From assembly GCA_934162535.1 (NCBI GenBank), contig CAKPJC010000001.1, forward strand, positions 62,001-126,000: DNA of 64,000 nucleotides, written 5' to 3'. The translations under genes and the position numbers were made by a program. Numbering within the stretch: the first letter of the stretch is position 1; each line of letters starts with the position of its first letter. The notes under the pieces are model-generated. The model had not been told where the DNA came from. It did not search any database and worked only from the letters and a program-made list of their open reading frames with translations. Origin of the DNA: an uncultured Clostridia bacterium. GTDB taxonomy: Bacteria; Bacillota; Clostridia; TANB77; CAG-508. Positions 17,808-25,757 of the stretch are shown one piece after another.

Positions 17808-17827
17808 ATGAAAGGGGAAAAATTATA

Positions 17828-18934
17828 ATGGTAAATATGAGCAAAGTTATTGAGCAAGCAATTGACAAAGATGCATCAGATATACATCTAATGTCAGGAC
17901 TAAAGCCAATGTATAGAATAGCAAGATCATTAGTAGAAATGGAAGGTGCAAATGTACTAAAAGATGATGACATGTATGAAATATATGACTATATAATAAA
18001 AGGAAATGTTGAAAAAGATAAAGTATTTAATGAAACAAAAAAATTGGATACATCATATGAACATAATGGGATTCGTCTAAGGGTTAATATGTCATATGCA
18101 AATGAAGTTCCAATATGTACGATGAGACTTATAAAAAATGAACTACCTAAATATGAGGATTTAGGAGTGCCAGACATTGTAAGAAGAATGACATATCAAC
18201 CACAAGGTCTTATGTTGGTAACCGGAAAAACAAACTCAGGAAAATCAACGACACTAAATGCATTAGTAAATCACATAAATGAAACACAAAATAAAAAAAT
18301 ATTATCACTAGAAAGCCCAATAGAATATAAACACACATCAAAAAATTCAATAATTGTACAAAAAGAAGTTGGACCGGGAAGGGACTGTTTAACATATCAT
18401 GATGGAGTTAAAAATGCACTTAGAGAGGACTGTGACATACTTGTTATAGGAGAGATTAGAGATAAAGTTACAATGGAGGCAGCAATAGAAATGGCAGAAT
18501 CAGGACATCTTGTAATTGGAACATTACACACAAAATCATGTGCAGAAACAATAGACAGAATGGTAAACTTCTATGATGTAAGAGACCAAGTACAAATAAA
18601 GTATTTATTATCAGCATTATTAAAACTTGTAATATCACAAAGACTATTAGTAGGAACAAGTGGAAAGCTAGAACTTGTTCCAGAAGTAATGGTTGTTGAC
18701 AATATAGTATCAGGAGTAATAAGAAAAGAAAAAATAAGTGTATCAGAAATAGAAGATGCAATACAAAGTGGACAAGAAAAAGGAAGCATAAGTTTAATAA
18801 ACTCAATTGCAAAATTATTTGTTGAAAATAAAATTACACTTGAACAAGCAAAAATGCAAGTAGAAGAAAAGAACTTAGAAACATTAAATAGAACAATAAT
18901 GCAATTAAAAATAAAGATGGGAAATAACCACTAA
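17828..18934 (+). CDS. pilT: Twitching motility/retraction ATPase PilT
   Basis: This 368-residue protein has the PilT N-terminal domain with KDASDIHLMSGLKP, Walker A TGKTNSGKSTTL near residue 133 and the Walker B/His box region GEIRDKVTMEAAIEMAESGH followed by TLHTKSCAETIDRM. It drives pilus retraction. The presence of both PilB and PilT indicates dynamic pili, so twitching, adhesion or DNA uptake is plausible. It lies 20 bases after pilB. Confidence 0.94.
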   Translation: MVNMSKVIEQAIDKDASDIHLMSGLKPMYRIARSLVEMEGANVLKDDDMYEIYDYIIKGNVEKDKVFNETKKLDTSYEHNGIRLRVNMSYANEVPICTMRLIKNELPKYEDLGVPDIVRRMTYQPQGLMLVTGKTNSGKSTTLNALVNHINETQNKKILSLESPIEYKHTSKNSIIVQKEVGPGRDCLTYHDGVKNALREDCDILVIGEIRDKVTMEAAIEMAESGHLVIGTLHTKSCAETIDRMVNFYDVRDQVQIKYLLSALLKLVISQRLLVGTSGKLELVPEVMVVDNIVSGVIRKEKISVSEIEDAIQSGQEKGSISLINSIAKLFVENKITLEQAKMQVEEKNLETLNRTIMQLKIKMGNNH

Positions 18935-18959
18935 AATAACAATATGAAAGGAGAACAAG

Positions 18960-20303
18960 ATGCCAGTATATGTTTATAAAGCTGTGACAGACAAAGGATT
19001 AATAATTAAGAATAAAGTAGAAGAAGCAAGTAAACAGACTCTAATAAAAAGACTAAAGGCAAATGGAATAACACCAATAGATGTAATACAAGTTGCATAC
19101 AAAAAACAGCAAACAAAGACAAAAAAGAATGTAACAAATATTAGTGAAATAGTAAAAAATGTAAATACAACACAGGTAAATAGAAGAGAGAGCGCTTCAA
19201 TGTCGGCAATAGAAAAGTTCAATTTATATTTAGCAGCAACAGAAAAAGTCACATCAAAAGACATCATAATATTTACAGAAAACTTTTATTTGTTAAAAAA
19301 GGCTAATTTTAACAATGTACATGCATTAAGCACTATAATTCAAAGTACAGAAAATATTACCCTGAAAGGTATAATAGAAGATATACTAGCAGGTGTTGAA
19401 GCTGGAGAATATATGTATTCAACAATGGAATATTATGGAGATATATTCCCATATATATATATAAATATGATAAAAGTTGGAGAACTATCTGGTTCGCTTA
19501 CAAACTCACTAGGGCAGGCAGTTCAGTATCTAGAAGACACTGATGCAATTAACAGAAGAATTAAAAAGATTGTAATACCAAATGTATTGCAATTTGTTAT
19601 AATATTTGTATTATTGATTGCAGGAACACTAATAGCTATTCCACAAATCCAAAATCTATTTGATGAAGTTGGAACAGCGGCGGAATTACCTAAAGTAACA
19701 TTGTGGTTCCAAGGAGTACTGGAGGTAGTGGGTAAATATTGGTATGTACCAATAGCAATCATAGCGGTTATAGTAGGAGTGATATATTTTTATATAAATA
19801 CACCGAGAGGAAAATACAATTTCCATTATTTCAAATATACAATGCCTATATTTGGAAAGCTAATATTTTCATTAGATTTTTCAAGATTCATGAAAGCGAT
19901 GCACCTAAATATGGAAAATGGGATGAGAATTCAAGATGCACTTGATGTAAGTAAAAACATTGTAAATAACTATGTAATGTTATCAATAATAGAAACATCA
20001 ATAAATAATATGCTAACAGGATATTCATGGATAGACCCATTTGAAAAATCAGGGCTATGTTCTGCAATGACAACAGAAATGTTAAAAATAGGAATGCAGA
20101 CAGATTTAACAGAAATGTTGGGAAAATTATTAGAATATATGGACATGGAAATAAATAATTCAATTGAGAGAATAATGAAAGTACTACCAGAGGTAGCATA
20201 TTCAATTGTAGGTGTAGTATTAATATTCTTTGTATGTGTAGTACTAGTACCGGTAATACAAGTATATATGGGTGGCTTCTTATTCTCAGCATATGGAGTA
20301 TAA
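18960..20303 (+). CDS. pilC: Type IV pilus inner membrane platform protein PilC
   Basis: This 447-residue platform protein starts MPVYVYKAVTDKG, the usual PilC/GspF opening. It contains two GspF domains (about 90-215 and 295-420) and three hydrophobic helices (near 210, 260 and 415-440). It couples PilB and PilT to the growing filament. It is the last gene of the operon, followed by a terminator. Confidence 0.93.
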   Translation: MPVYVYKAVTDKGLIIKNKVEEASKQTLIKRLKANGITPIDVIQVAYKKQQTKTKKNVTNISEIVKNVNTTQVNRRESASMSAIEKFNLYLAATEKVTSKDIIIFTENFYLLKKANFNNVHALSTIIQSTENITLKGIIEDILAGVEAGEYMYSTMEYYGDIFPYIYINMIKVGELSGSLTNSLGQAVQYLEDTDAINRRIKKIVIPNVLQFVIIFVLLIAGTLIAIPQIQNLFDEVGTAAELPKVTLWFQGVLEVVGKYWYVPIAIIAVIVGVIYFYINTPRGKYNFHYFKYTMPIFGKLIFSLDFSRFMKAMHLNMENGMRIQDALDVSKNIVNNYVMLSIIETSINNMLTGYSWIDPFEKSGLCSAMTTEMLKIGMQTDLTEMLGKLLEYMDMEINNSIERIMKVLPEVAYSIVGVVLIFFVCVVLVPVIQVYMGGFLFSAYGV

Positions 20304-20358
20304 TTTAGACTCTAAGAAATGATTTTTTGCCCTAGTTTTAATAAATTAGGAATGTAGA

Positions 20359-20397
20359 GACATACTTTTTGTCTGGATTGACAAGAGTATGTCTTTT
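20359..20397 (+). terminator. Terminator of the pilus operon
   Basis: GACATACT (20359-20366) pairs with AGTATGTC (20386-20393), and TTGTC (20369-20373) with GACAA (20380-20384), followed by TTTT. Confidence 0.8.
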
Positions 20398-20401
20398 GAA
20401 A

Positions 20402-20443
20402 TTTTTTCTTATTTTTCCACTATAGTGGAAAAATAAGAAAAAA
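20402..20443. repeat. Perfect 42-bp palindrome
   Basis: The 42 bases are exactly self-complementary about the centre between 20422 and 20423, with core CCACTATAGTGG flanked by T-rich and A-rich arms. It follows the pilus terminator and precedes the ROK gene. It could be a second terminator, a cruciform or an operator. Confidence 0.85.
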
Positions 20444-20507
20444 ATGCCAATTTGACTTGATAAATATAATCTTGAGAATAAACAATAAAATAGGAAATGA
20501 GGGAAAT

Positions 20508-21392
20508 ATGAAAATAGGAATTGATATAGGTGGAAGTCATATAGGAATAGGCTTAGTGGATGACCAAGGATATATAAAAAGCAAAGAAGAAATATTTATA
20601 AAAGACATAACAAACATAAAAAATATAATAGAAGAATTTATTATTGAGAAAATAAATGAAATGAAACAAGAAGAAGATATAGAAGGAATAGGAATTGCCG
20701 TACCAGGCACAGTATCAAACAATATAATTGTAAAAGCAGTAAACCTAAGAATGGAAAATTATAATTTAGCAAATAAAATAGAGAAAGAATTTAGAATACC
20801 TGTAAAAATAAGAAATGATGCTAAATGTTCTGCAATAGCTGAACAAAAATATGGAACATTAAATGGATATGATAATAGCATATTTTTATGTATTGGAACG
20901 GGAATAGGTGGGGCAGTAATTTATGATGGAAAATTATTAGAAGCCAAAAATGTACCAGGATATGAATTTAGTCATACAATAATAAAGAAAGATGGGCAAC
21001 TATGTAACTGTGGTAAAAGGGGATGTTTTGAGATATATGCAAGTATAAAGAGATTTAAAGAAAAAATATCAAATGAATATAACCTAAACACGATAAGTGG
21101 AGAAGTAATAAGAAAATTTATAAGAGAAAATCCAGAAGATTCAAGACTAAAATATATGATAAATAGCTACATAGATGATTTAAGTATAGGAATATCAAAC
21201 TTAGTAAATATATTTGAACCAGAAATAATATGTATAGGTGGAAGCTTTTCAGAATATGAAGAAATACTATATGAGCCATTAAAAAGAAAGCTATTAGATG
21301 GAAACTTGCTATTTAATAAAAGAGATGATATAATTATAAAACATGCACAATTAAAAAATGATGCGGGAATAATAGGAGCAACACTTATATAA
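20508..21392 (+). CDS. ROK family sugar kinase (glucokinase-like)
   Basis: This 294-residue protein has the phosphate loop GIDIGGSHIGIGLVDDQG at the start and GIAVPGTV near 65. A CIGTGIGGAVIYDG stretch and the ROK zinc motif CNCGKRGCFEIYAS follow. ROK kinases phosphorylate glucose, mannose, allose or N-acetylated hexoses; the substrate cannot be told. ATG 20508 has GAGGG upstream, while an upstream TTG frame extension lacks one. No DNA-binding domain is present, so it is a kinase rather than a ROK repressor. Confidence 0.88.
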   Translation: MKIGIDIGGSHIGIGLVDDQGYIKSKEEIFIKDITNIKNIIEEFIIEKINEMKQEEDIEGIGIAVPGTVSNNIIVKAVNLRMENYNLANKIEKEFRIPVKIRNDAKCSAIAEQKYGTLNGYDNSIFLCIGTGIGGAVIYDGKLLEAKNVPGYEFSHTIIKKDGQLCNCGKRGCFEIYASIKRFKEKISNEYNLNTISGEVIRKFIRENPEDSRLKYMINSYIDDLSIGISNLVNIFEPEIICIGGSFSEYEEILYEPLKRKLLDGNLLFNKRDDIIIKHAQLKNDAGIIGATLI

Positions 21393-21480
21393 AAATAGTG
21401 TTAAAATACTTTTAGATGTAATAAGAATATGAGAAAAACGTGAAAAAATTCATGTAAAATCATTGAAAGGTAGTAATTAT

Positions 21481-22795
21481 ATGGAATACAAAGAAAATAA
21501 CAATAAAAAAATAGTGTCTTTCTTTACATTACGGTTGCAAAGTGAATCAATATGAAACAAATGGTATGATGCAAAAGTTCAGAGAAGCAGGATATAAAAT
21601 AGCAGATATAGATGAAGGAAAATCAGATATATGTATCATAAACACTTGCACAGTAACAAATATGTCTGACAGAAAATCAAGACATGCACTAAGAAAAATA
21701 AAAGAAAAAAATCCAAATGCAATAATAGTTGCAACAGGGTGTTATGCACAGGTTGCAAAAGAAGAATTAGAACAAATGGAAGAAATAGACATAGTAATAG
21801 GAAATGATGAAAAGAGAGATGTCGTAAAATTTGTTGAGAAATATATTAAAGATAAAAATAGAGTTGTAGACATACAAGACATAAGCAAACAAAAAGAATT
21901 TGTAGATATGGGGCAAATTACATATACAGAAAAAACAAGGGCAGTAATAAAAGTTCAAGATGGGTGCAATCAATTTTGTACATATTGTATAATTCCATAT
22001 GCAAGAGGTAGAGTAAGAAGTAGAAAAATAGATAATGTTGTAGAAGAAATAAGAGGAATTGCATCAGAAGGAATACAAGAAGTTGTAATAACAGGAATAC
22101 ATGTTGCATCATATGGTAAAGACTTTGATAAAAATGATGGCTTAATAGAATTATTAGAAGAAATAAACAAAATAGAAAGAATAAAAAGAATAAGATTAGG
22201 CTCGCTAGAACCGCAAATAATAACAGATAGTTTTATAAATAGACTTACAAAGCTTGAAAAAATATGTCATCATTTTCATTTATCTTTACAGAGTGGATGT
22301 GATGAAACACTTAAAAGAATGAACAGGAAGTATAATACTGAAATATTCAGAGAAATAGTAGAAAGACTTAGAAAAGCATATAAGGATGTAATACTAACAA
22401 CAGACATAATAGTTGGTTTCCCAGGTGAGACAGAAGAAGAATTTAACCAAACATATGAATTTCTAAAGGAGATAAAATTTTATAAAATGCATGTATTTCC
22501 ATATTCACCACGAAGAGGGACCGTTGCAGAGAAAATGCCAAATCAAATAGACGGAAATATTAAAGAAGAAAGAAGTAAAAAGCTAATAGAATTATCAAAT
22601 AGAAATCAAGAAGAATATAACAAAGAATATATTGGTAAAAAAGTGGAAGTACTTTTTGAAGAAAAAGAAGGAGAATTTTACAAAGGTCACACTCAAAATT
22701 ATATTGTAGTAAAGTATAAAACAGATGAGCATTTAGAAAATATAATAAAAGCAGTTGAAATAAAAAAATCGAGTATTGATTATATAGAAGCATAG
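21481..22795 (+). CDS. mtaB: tRNA t6A37 methylthiotransferase MtaB, needing a +1 shift at a CGG codon
   Basis: MtaB is a radical SAM enzyme that makes ms2t6A37 in tRNA. From ATG 21481 (GAAAGG upstream) the frame reads KKIVSFFTL and then CGG at 21532-21534. Staying in frame ends at TGA 21553. Skipping the C gives GCKVNQYETNGM, the exact family start with the first cluster-binding cysteine. The +1 frame then runs 420 codons: NTCTVTN, ATGCYAQ, the radical SAM motif DGCNQFCTYCIIPYARG and a C-terminal TRAM domain. Total is 437 residues, normal for MtaB. An alternative start at GTG 21542 would lose the essential cysteine. Either decoding is unusual here, or the sequence has a one-base error. Confidence 0.9.
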
Positions 22796-22858
22796 AGATA
22801 TATTACATTATGTAATAAATTTGTAATATAAACTTAATATAAAATTGAGATAAAACAC

Positions 22859-22887
22859 TTGATAAACTTGGAAAAATAGTATATAAC
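22859..22887 (+). promoter_or_regulatory. Promoter of the 98-residue gene
   Basis: TTGATA (22859-22864), 17 bases, TATAAC (22882-22887). Starts 43 bases before the coding region. Confidence 0.5.
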
Positions 22888-22929
22888 TATTAATGAAAAG
22901 ATTGTACAAACTACAAAGGAGGAATAAAG

Positions 22930-23226
22930 ATGGCAAATATAGAAGAAGTTTCAGGAGTTTATGGTGGAGTAAAAACAGACATAAATGATAATGTTGAAGC
23001 TGGAGTAATTGAAAATTCTATAACAGGTACAAATTTACCTGCAAAAACAGGTTTCTGGAATAAAGTAAAAGCTGTTATGTTTTACGATTTAAAAATTGAG
23101 CTAACACCATATCAACAAAAAATTGAAGATGAAATCAATGATTTCTTATATCAAGAAATTACTTGGGCAAAGGTTAAAGACTTTTTATTCCAAGAGGTAT
23201 CTTTTGGAAAGAAAAAAGATAAATAA
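22930..23226 (+). CDS. Small protein of unknown function with an internal repeat
   Basis: This is a 98-residue protein with AAAGGAGG upstream, its own promoter and a terminator. The first 40 residues are polar and Gly/Asn/Thr-rich and may be flexible. The second half has two similar blocks, NDFLYQEITWAKVK and KDFLFQEVSFGKKK, with a conserved aromatic-acidic pattern. I see no signal peptide, membrane helix or cysteines. I do not recognise the family. The strong initiation site suggests an abundant product. Confidence 0.75.
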   Translation: MANIEEVSGVYGGVKTDINDNVEAGVIENSITGTNLPAKTGFWNKVKAVMFYDLKIELTPYQQKIEDEINDFLYQEITWAKVKDFLFQEVSFGKKKDK

Positions 23227-23234
23227 TAAAAAAA

Positions 23235-23268
23235 CATAGTACCTCCAAAAAATAATTGAGAGGTACTA
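23235..23268 (+). terminator. Hairpin after the 98-residue gene
   Basis: ATAGTACCTC (23235-23244) pairs with GAGGTACTAT (23259-23268). The following T run is short. Confidence 0.65.
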
Positions 23269-23367
23269 TCTCTATTAAAACAAAGAGCAATAAATATTTA
23301 TAAAGCCAGTCAAAAAAGTGAATTTAAAATAAATTTACAAAAAAACAAAAAAATTTCAAAAAAAGTA

Positions 23368-23396
23368 TTGACTTTTTGCTATAAATATATTATACT
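23368..23396 (+). promoter_or_regulatory. Promoter of the tRNA-Met/tRNA-Tyr pair
   Basis: TTGACT (23368-23373), 17 bases, TATACT (23391-23396), 40 bases before the first tRNA. Confidence 0.8.
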
Positions 23397-23436
23397 TAGT
23401 CATGCGTTAAGCAATACAACAATTTAATAATTTTAT

Positions 23437-23513
23437 GCTCCCGTAGCTCAGTTGGTCAGAGCAACCGGCTCATAACCGGTGGGTCCTAGGTTCAAGTCCT
23501 AGCGGGAGCACCA
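23437..23513 (+). tRNA. tRNA with CAT anticodon (elongator Met; Ile-k2C not excluded)
   Basis: This 77-base tRNA includes an encoded CCA. The acceptor stem is GCTCCCG/CGGGAGC, the anticodon stem-loop is ACCGG-CTCATAA-CCGGT, and the T arm is CTAGG-TTCAAGT-CCTAG. A normal first base pair argues against the initiator tRNA. CAT also occurs in the lysidine-modified isoleucine tRNA. Confidence 0.95.
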
Positions 23514-23545
23514 TTTTTTATTATATAGCAATATAATAAAAACTT

Positions 23546-23631
23546 GGACAGGTGGCCGAGTGGCTAAAGGCGGCAGACTGTAAATCTGTTCTCATTCGAG
23601 TACGATGGTTCGAATCCATCCCTGTCCACCA
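23546..23631 (+). tRNA. tRNA-Tyr (GTA)
   Basis: This 86-base class II tRNA has a long variable arm, acceptor stem GGACAGG/CCTGTCC, anticodon loop CTGTAAA and an encoded CCA. It lies 32 bases after the CAT tRNA in the same transcript. The accessory island begins just downstream. Confidence 0.96.
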
Positions 23632-23717
23632 AGACAAGTTTTCGTCGAACTTTTTGGAAGTCTTGATACAACTTAACTTCAAGATATCAAAAATTTTGAT
23701 GGACACAAAAATCTTAA

Positions 23718-23745
23718 ACCGTTTCAAAAGAAACGGTCTTTTTTT
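23718..23745 (+). terminator. Terminator after the tRNA pair
   Basis: ACCGTTTC (23718-23725) pairs with GAAACGGT (23730-23737) around AAAA and is followed by seven T residues. Confidence 0.88.
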
Positions 23746-23783
23746 GACCCAAAATATTGAAAAAAGGAGGTTTTTGTGGTATT

Positions 23784-24032
23784 ATGTTACATATAATTAA
23801 AAAAGAATTACTCTCTAAAATTGAATGGACTTGCAAAATGAAAAAGGTTAAACCAGAAATTATCAATGGTACCTTAAGAATTGTGGAACATACTAATTTA
23901 GCATATGTAGAGCCACACAGAGTAATTATTAAAGATAAACTGTACTTATTCTTTAATGAGCAAGATTACTTTTACATAGATAGTTTGGAAAATAAATATC
24001 CACTATCAAAATTTAATGAATACATAACATAG
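23784..24032 (+). CDS. Small protein of unknown function
   Basis: This 82-residue protein is charged with several aromatic residues: VEPHRVIIKDKLYLFFNEQDYFYID in two parts. No membrane segment or known motif was recognised. ATG 23784 lies 13 bases after AAGGAGG, which is a long spacing; a TTG at 23757 is in frame but precedes the binding site. It opens the accessory region after the tRNA genes and may be mobile-element cargo. Confidence 0.5.
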   Translation: MLHIIKKELLSKIEWTCKMKKVKPEIINGTLRIVEHTNLAYVEPHRVIIKDKLYLFFNEQDYFYIDSLENKYPLSKFNEYIT

Positions 24033-24142
24033 AGAAGCAAGGCATCTGATATTTTAGAGTTTTTTAAAAAATGTACTATATTGATTTATTAATTATGTTT
24101 AAAAGAAAAATAGAGATAGTTAAAACAATAAATAAAAACTTT

Positions 24143-24185
24143 AAAGTGTCAATAGCTAAGCTGATATGCTATGTGGCACTTTTTT
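24143..24185 (+). terminator. Terminator ahead of the recombinase
   Basis: AAAGTGTCA (24143-24151) pairs with TGGCACTTT (24174-24182) with one G-T pair, plus an inner ATAGC/GCTAT stem, then a T run. The stretch 24033-24142 shows nothing else. Confidence 0.65.
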
Positions 24186-24228
24186 GGTGTCTTTCTACTA
24201 TTCATTAAAAGAAGGAGGTAATGTTGTA

Positions 24229-25064
24229 ATGAATGAAGAAAGAAAAGTTGCAGGAATTTATATTCGTGTAAGTACAGAAGATCAGGCAAGGGAAGGATTT
24301 AGTTTAGGAGAACAGGAGGAAAAGTTAAAACAACTTTGTGAGTATAAGGACTATAAGATTTACAAAGTTTATAAGGATGCAGGAATATCAGCCAAAGATA
24401 TGGAACACAGACCAGCTTTTCAGCAGATGCTAGAAGATATGCGAGCAGGTAAAATCAATTATATTATTGCATATAAATTAGATAGAGTTACAAGGTCTGT
24501 AAGAGATTTAGAGGTATTAATATCAGATTTAGAAACACATCATTGCTATCTTGTTTGCGACCGCGATGATGTAAATACTAGTACAGCTAATCGGTAGATT
24601 TTTTGTCCGTATGCTAACTGTTTTATCACAATTAGAAATTGAAATAGTAAGCGAAAGAACAAAATTCGGTCTAACAGGTGCTATAAAATGTGGACATATT
24701 CCACGGAACTTGCCCACTAGGTTACAAAAGAGATGAAACAAAGAAAGTGATAATTGATGAAACTACAAAAGATATAATTATTAGAATATTTAATCTGTAT
24801 TTACAAGGCAAAAGTTATCAAACAATAGCTAATATCCTAAACGAAGAAAAGGTTTTAAGTCCAATGAAATGGAAAGATTCTAAAATCGAAAAAATAATCA
24901 ATAACAGAATTTATGTAGGAGATTATGAAAGATTTAAAAGAGTTGCAAAAGAACAAGGAAAAGAGCCTGTAATATATCCTAATGTTGTAGAACCAATAAT
25001 AACAAGAGCAATGTTTGAAGATGTTCAAATTCAAAAAGAGAAAAATCAAAGAGCATATTGTTAA
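24229..25064 (+). pseudogene. Serine recombinase, C-terminally truncated, with two +1 shifts at CGG codons
   Basis: Large serine recombinases cut and rejoin DNA of mobile elements. The resolvase domain reads AGIYIRVSTEDQAREGFS and later AYKLDRVTRSVRDL. At 24592 the frame meets CGG then TAG; skipping the C gives GRFFVRMLTVLSQLEIEIVS, the expected continuation. At 24704 a second CGG occurs; skipping the C gives GTCPLGYKRDET, again the expected start of the recombinase domain. The protein then ends at KNQRAYC (about 277 residues), so the zinc ribbon and coiled-coil end are missing. The element is probably inactive. It lies just after the tRNA genes, where such islands often integrate. Confidence 0.85.
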
Positions 25065-25156
25065 GTGGTCAAATCTTTATTTTTATACAATAATGTGATA
25101 AGATTAATGAAGATAGTAGTAAAATAACAAAACTTAAAATGAAAGAGGAAATTAAA

Positions 25157-25741
25157 TTGAAAAAAGATAATGCTATTATATATAAAATATTAAGACCAAT
25201 ACTTACTGTTATTTTCAAATTATATTATAATCCAACAATTATAAACAAAGAATACATACCTAAAAATGGGAGAGCAGTAATAGCAGGAAACCATAAACAT
25301 GCATTAGATCCAATTTTAGTTGATGTATGTACTAAAAGAGTTATACATACATTGGCAAAAAAAGATTTGCACGACGGTAAATTTGGATGGATTTTTCAAT
25401 CAGTAGGCTCTATACCTGTTGATTTAAAAGCGAAATGTAATAGACAAGCTCTTGAATCTGCAATAGATTACTTAAATAAAGGAGCATTAATAAATGTTTC
25501 GCCAGAAGCAAAGAGAAATTATACAAATGAAATTTTGTTACCTTTTAAAGTTGGAGCAGTTGTTATGGCACAAAGAACTAATTGTAATATTATTCCGTAT
25601 TCAATTACAGGGGACTATAAATTTAGAAGTAAAAATTTGAAAATAACATTTGGAAAGCCTTTAGATGTAGGGAAATTAACAGTAGAAGAAGCAAATGAAT
25701 TATTATATGAAAAAGTTAAAGAATTATTATTAGATTCATGA
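25157..25741 (+). CDS. 1-acylglycerol-3-phosphate acyltransferase-like protein (PlsC family)
   Basis: This protein of about 194 residues acylates a lipid precursor at the membrane. The HX4D catalytic motif is NHKHALD near residue 46. The usual PEGTR box reads NVSPEAKRN, so the phosphate-binding part is modified. I chose TTG 25157 because AGAGG lies eight bases upstream; ATG 25139 has no site. It is the first gene of the eight-gene accessory operon. Base use is richer in T on the coding strand than in the chromosomal genes around it. Confidence 0.82.
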   Translation: MKKDNAIIYKILRPILTVIFKLYYNPTIINKEYIPKNGRAVIAGNHKHALDPILVDVCTKRVIHTLAKKDLHDGKFGWIFQSVGSIPVDLKAKCNRQALESAIDYLNKGALINVSPEAKRNYTNEILLPFKVGAVVMAQRTNCNIIPYSITGDYKFRSKNLKITFGKPLDVGKLTVEEANELLYEKVKELLLDS

Positions 25742-25757
25742 AAGTAGAGAGTTTTAT

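Noticed and set aside
20457..20507. Extension of the ROK kinase to TTG 20457
   Set aside because: The phosphate-binding loop normally starts within a few residues of the N-terminus and the GAGGG site fits ATG 20508.
21542..22795. mtaB taken as starting at GTG 21542
   Set aside because: This start would remove the first cluster cysteine and has no binding site; the real start with the family N-terminus is at 21481 in the other frame.
23552..23800. An 82-residue plus-strand frame starting MAEWLKAADCKS
   Set aside because: It is a translation of the tRNA-Tyr gene and its terminator, a well-known false gene.
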